The position numbers and the translations under genes were made by a program. From Phycisphaerales bacterium (GTDB lineage Bacteria; Planctomycetota; Phycisphaerae; Phycisphaerales; UBA1924): DNA of 44,886 nucleotides. Shown here piece by piece: positions 42,471 to 44,886 of the stretch (position 1 is its first letter; every line of letters begins with the position of its first letter). The DNA is taken from assembly GCA_015487555.1 (NCBI GenBank), contig WFPK01000096.1, positions 1-44,886 of the forward strand, in the 5' to 3' direction. A model generated the notes under the pieces. It saw only the letters and a list, made by a program, of their open reading frames with translations, had not been told where the DNA came from and searched no databases.

Positions 42471-43931
42471 ATGAACCGTCCATTCGTAAAGCCCCTTTCG
42501 CTCACCGTCGCTGTCATGCTCTCGGTGAGCGGGTGTCGATCCGTTCAGAACGCAGCCTATGCCCCGGTTTCCTCGGTAGATCAGTCGCAGACGATCGCCC
42601 GCCCGTCAGCACCCGCTTTAGAGCCCCCCGCAGCGCTTCCATCACGCTGGCCGACGCGCTGGGGCAACAACCCCGACAAACCCGGCACCATCATCGAGCT
42701 CGACCCGGCCGATCCCCTGCGCCCGATCCACCTCTCACGGTTCCACCAGTTCCGCTCGACCGACATCGAATACAGCGACGCCAACCAACTCGCAGCCGAC
42801 ATCGGGATCACCACCGGATTCAAGTTCAAACCCGAAGGCCCGGGCTCGTTCCTCTTTATCCCCAACCCCAAGAACGAATCCACACCCGATCTCACCAAAG
42901 ACACCGGTAAGCAATCCAAATCCGACATCCCAGACCTCGCCTTCAAGTTTGTGTCTGCGACCAAAATAGAAGCTGCAGATATGATTCCCGAGATCACGGT
43001 GACGGATGATCCCGATTCTTCAGGGAAAATCGGAATTACGGTGACACGCAAAGGCGTCAACGGGATGCCCCTGGCGAAGGTCTCACCCGATGAGGATCAT
43101 GTCGAACTCCAGCGCACCTGGTTTACTTACCGCGACCCAAAGCCCAACGCCCAAGGGGTTGATCCCATCGGCACCATCATCCTTCTGCCCGGGATGTTCG
43201 GCACACCCGACCCCATCGTCGATGCACTCGAAAACTACTGGCACCATCAGGGCTACGCCATTTTGCGGATGCGTTCGCATCCATCCCGATTTACCGAGAG
43301 CGTTGTCTTTCGGGGCTCTCCCGAGCAGATGGTTCGTGTTGCGGGCAAGGTTGCGCGCATGAACGATGATCGTGTAGCCGAGGGTGCTTATGCCACCAAG
43401 GCCGCGGTCGATTATCTTTTCACCAAACGATCAAATCTGATCGACAAGCCCGTTATCCTTCTCGGTATGTCCGGCGGCGCCATGATGCTGCCCACCGTCT
43501 ATGCCTATGCGCCCGATCACTATGATGCGGCGGTGCTCATCGCAGGCGGTGCCAACTTTCTCCAGATATCGCTCGATTCCAACTACAAATCCTGGATAGA
43601 TGCGATCACCTTTGACTTCGATCCTCGTTCAGACAGAGCAGGCAAAATTACGGGTGAGCATCGGGAGAACTTCCTTGGCGATTACCTCAAAGAATCCAAG
43701 CTCGATGCCTACCACACCGCCACCGAGATGGCCGATGTTCCTGTTTTGATGCTCCATGCGAGCTTTGACCAGGCCGTCCCCTCATCGACCGGCGAGCTGC
43801 TCTATCGTCAGCTGGGCCAGCCCGAGCGCTGGACTTATCCGTTGAGTCATGAGTTGATTTTCGCTGGGCTTCCAACCCAGGTCGCACGGATCGACAAGTG
43901 GATTGCCAAAGAACTTGGGATTGGGCAATAG
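42471..43931 (+). CDS. Alpha/beta-hydrolase-fold lipoprotein
   Basis: A 486-residue protein with a lipoprotein signal peptide (MNRPFVKPLSLTVAVML, lipobox SVSGC), so it should be anchored to a membrane. The C-terminal 240 residues are an alpha/beta hydrolase: oxyanion region TIILLPGMFGTPD, nucleophile S334 in GMSGG, aspartate in HASFDQAVPSS and histidine in LSHELIF. The N-terminal 200 residues are unassigned. It may be an esterase or lipase on envelope substrates. The start at 42471 follows GGAG by 9 bases; the upstream open frame lies before the signal peptide. Between this start and the DUF368 start is a 180-base divergent region. Confidence 0.8.
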   Translation: MNRPFVKPLSLTVAVMLSVSGCRSVQNAAYAPVSSVDQSQTIARPSAPALEPPAALPSRWPTRWGNNPDKPGTIIELDPADPLRPIHLSRFHQFRSTDIEYSDANQLAADIGITTGFKFKPEGPGSFLFIPNPKNESTPDLTKDTGKQSKSDIPDLAFKFVSATKIEAADMIPEITVTDDPDSSGKIGITVTRKGVNGMPLAKVSPDEDHVELQRTWFTYRDPKPNAQGVDPIGTIILLPGMFGTPDPIVDALENYWHHQGYAILRMRSHPSRFTESVVFRGSPEQMVRVAGKVARMNDDRVAEGAYATKAAVDYLFTKRSNLIDKPVILLGMSGGAMMLPTVYAYAPDHYDAAVLIAGGANFLQISLDSNYKSWIDAITFDFDPRSDRAGKITGEHRENFLGDYLKESKLDAYHTATEMADVPVLMLHASFDQAVPSSTGELLYRQLGQPERWTYPLSHELIFAGLPTQVARIDKWIAKELGIGQ

Positions 43932-43995
43932 GCAATGGCAGTGGGGGGCGCAGCGTGATGGAAGGGGAGCTCTCTTTCCTCTTCTCCCTTTCTCC

Positions 43996-44463
43996 TCACA
44001 TTCGAAATACATCAATAAGCTTGCCGCTTCCAACCAGCTCCTCGCCATCAATCCGAATCATGACCACCTCGCCGGCTTGAAGCGACGAAGCCTGGGCGGT
44101 GGGGCCATCGGTGAGCACCGTTCGTAGCTGACCGACTGTGGGCATGTGTCCGACAATCGCGATGGCCTCTTGATCTCGATGGTCTTCGAGCACAGCGAGC
44201 ATTTCGGTCAATCCGCGATCCGCCCCGAGCCGATCATCGGTGTGGACACTCAGCGAGCGTGCATCGCAGGCCGCCTTGGCGGTTTGTTGGGCGCGCACAA
44301 AGGGTGAAGCGATCACCCGCGTAGGCATCGGGCGACACCCCGCCAGATACACCCCGATGGCCCGGGCTTGTTGATACCCAAGCTCGGTGAGGCCCCGATC
44401 CTGATCGCGTCCGGTGGTCGAATGATGCTCCGCATCGCCATGACGAACAATAGAAACCAACAT
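43996..44463 (-). CDS. sixA: SixA-like phosphohistidine phosphatase
   Basis: A 155-residue histidine phosphatase: the catalytic motif VRHGDAE with H8 (6-12), then LTELGYQQARAIG, VIASPFVRAQQTA and the second histidine in IVGHMPTV. SixA removes phosphate from histidine residues of phosphotransfer (HPt or PTS-type) proteins. The start at 44463 follows GGAGG with good spacing; the ATG nine bases upstream has the ribosome site directly against it. It lies five bases after the crcB stop, so the two form an operon. Confidence 0.85.
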   Translation of the reverse strand: MLVSIVRHGDAEHHSTTGRDQDRGLTELGYQQARAIGVYLAGCRPMPTRVIASPFVRAQQTAKAACDARSLSVHTDDRLGADRGLTEMLAVLEDHRDQEAIAIVGHMPTVGQLRTVLTDGPTAQASSLQAGEVVMIRIDGEELVGSGKLIDVFRM

Positions 44464-44468
44464 CCTTC

Positions 44469-44876
44469 TCATCCTCCCGCGAGTGCCAGTCCAAATCCAT
44501 GCCCGCTCCACGCAGCGAACATCCCAACCCCGACACTGATGAGCACATAGACCATCGCGGTGCCGATTCGTCCTTCGTTCATCAGATCAAGCGTTTCCCA
44601 TCCAAACGCAGAAAAAGTCGTAAACCCTCCAAGCACCCCGACGACCAAAGCCACCCGCAAAAGCTCGTTGCCCTCTTCAGGTTTTCCAAGCATCCCCCAT
44701 GCAAATCCAATCAGCCCACACCCGACCAGATTCACCACCAGCGTCGCAGCCGGGTACATCGAGAGCCAGTGGGGGGTGTCGGCTCCGGGAGGCGTCAACT
44801 GTCCGATCAATCGCCCGGTCGAGTACCGAAGTATCGATCCAATTCCGCCTCCGAGGAATACGAGCAGCAGTTTCAT
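44469..44876 (-). CDS. crcB: Fluoride channel CrcB/Fluc
   Basis: A 135-residue four-helix protein: GGGIGSILRY at the N-terminus, ATLVVNLVGCGLIGF with the conserved asparagine, and GGFTTFSAFGWE with the phenylalanines that line the fluoride pathway. Two copies form an antiparallel dimer that lets fluoride out of the cell. The gene is complete and ends 10 bases before the right edge at its start side. No fluoride riboswitch can be checked, since its upstream region is outside the window. Confidence 0.93.
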   Translation of the reverse strand: MKLLLVFLGGGIGSILRYSTGRLIGQLTPPGADTPHWLSMYPAATLVVNLVGCGLIGFAWGMLGKPEEGNELLRVALVVGVLGGFTTFSAFGWETLDLMNEGRIGTAMVYVLISVGVGMFAAWSGHGFGLALAGG

Positions 44877-44886
44877 GCAATGAGTA

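Noticed and set aside
1-44886. CRISPR arrays, rRNA genes, complete IS elements
   Set aside because: No regularly spaced repeats of CRISPR type, no rRNA-like sequence and no transposase gene were seen; the repeats found are palindromic elements and short duplications.

Overview
The window looks like chromosomal DNA of a Gram-negative bacterium of the Planctomycetota, probably a Phycisphaerae-like marine lineage. This is inferred from an ECF sigma factor followed by a Ser/Thr kinase fused to a DUF1080 (LamG-like) domain, GC-rich tightly packed genes, outer-membrane and lipoprotein genes, and dispersed palindromes that begin and end with GGGTGCC/GGCACCC. No 16S rRNA gene or other decisive marker is present.

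Left third (1 to about 12030): the end of an integrated mobile element. It opens with the truncated C-terminal helicase part of a MobF/TraA-type conjugative relaxase, a small coupled ORF, and on the minus strand a two-gene unit encoding a small unknown protein and an ArdC-like metallopeptidase. Divergent from these is a compact, visibly AT-richer five-gene operon (3411-11810): a four-core graspetide (omega-ester/amide RiPP) precursor with a microviridin-like leader motif, its ATP-grasp macrocyclase, a three-helix membrane protein with a C-terminal collagen-like Gly-X-Y tail, a DUF4209 protein, and a 1417-residue STAND/NACHT-type NTPase with HEAT-like repeats and a C-terminal PD-(D/E)XK-like nuclease domain. 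I know of no described system with this combination, and it is the main candidate for something new. It ends at clustered short direct repeats and an 18-bp tRNA-Ser 3'-end fragment followed by a strong terminator, which together look like an attachment site.

Middle (12292-20358): an ECF sigma factor, a small coupled protein (possible anti-sigma factor) and a kinase-DUF1080 receptor; two nested palindromic repeat units; an ACT-domain malic enzyme; a copper-type P1B ATPase; a small nuclease-fold protein; and a PepSY membrane protein.

Surface-glycan region (22239-31052), preceded by adenine deaminase: a CgeB-like glycosyltransferase, a GT4 glycosyltransferase, an unknown capsule-like protein, a fused double methyltransferase and a 2OG-Fe(II) oxygenase-like protein. 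Three neighbouring proteins share one Rossmann-like module placed at different ends.

Right end (31098-44876): a TraB/GumN-like secreted protein with a GspG-like insert; a complete tripartite MacB permease, ATPase, MacA adaptor and TolC operon on the minus strand; NAD(P)H-hydrate dehydratase; TatD; Lgt; a DUF368 lipid-carrier translocase; an alpha/beta-hydrolase lipoprotein; SixA; and the CrcB/Fluc fluoride channel. Between lgt and the DUF368 gene a 37-bp inverted repeat supplies both proteins with the same C-terminal tail and encloses another copy of the palindromic element.
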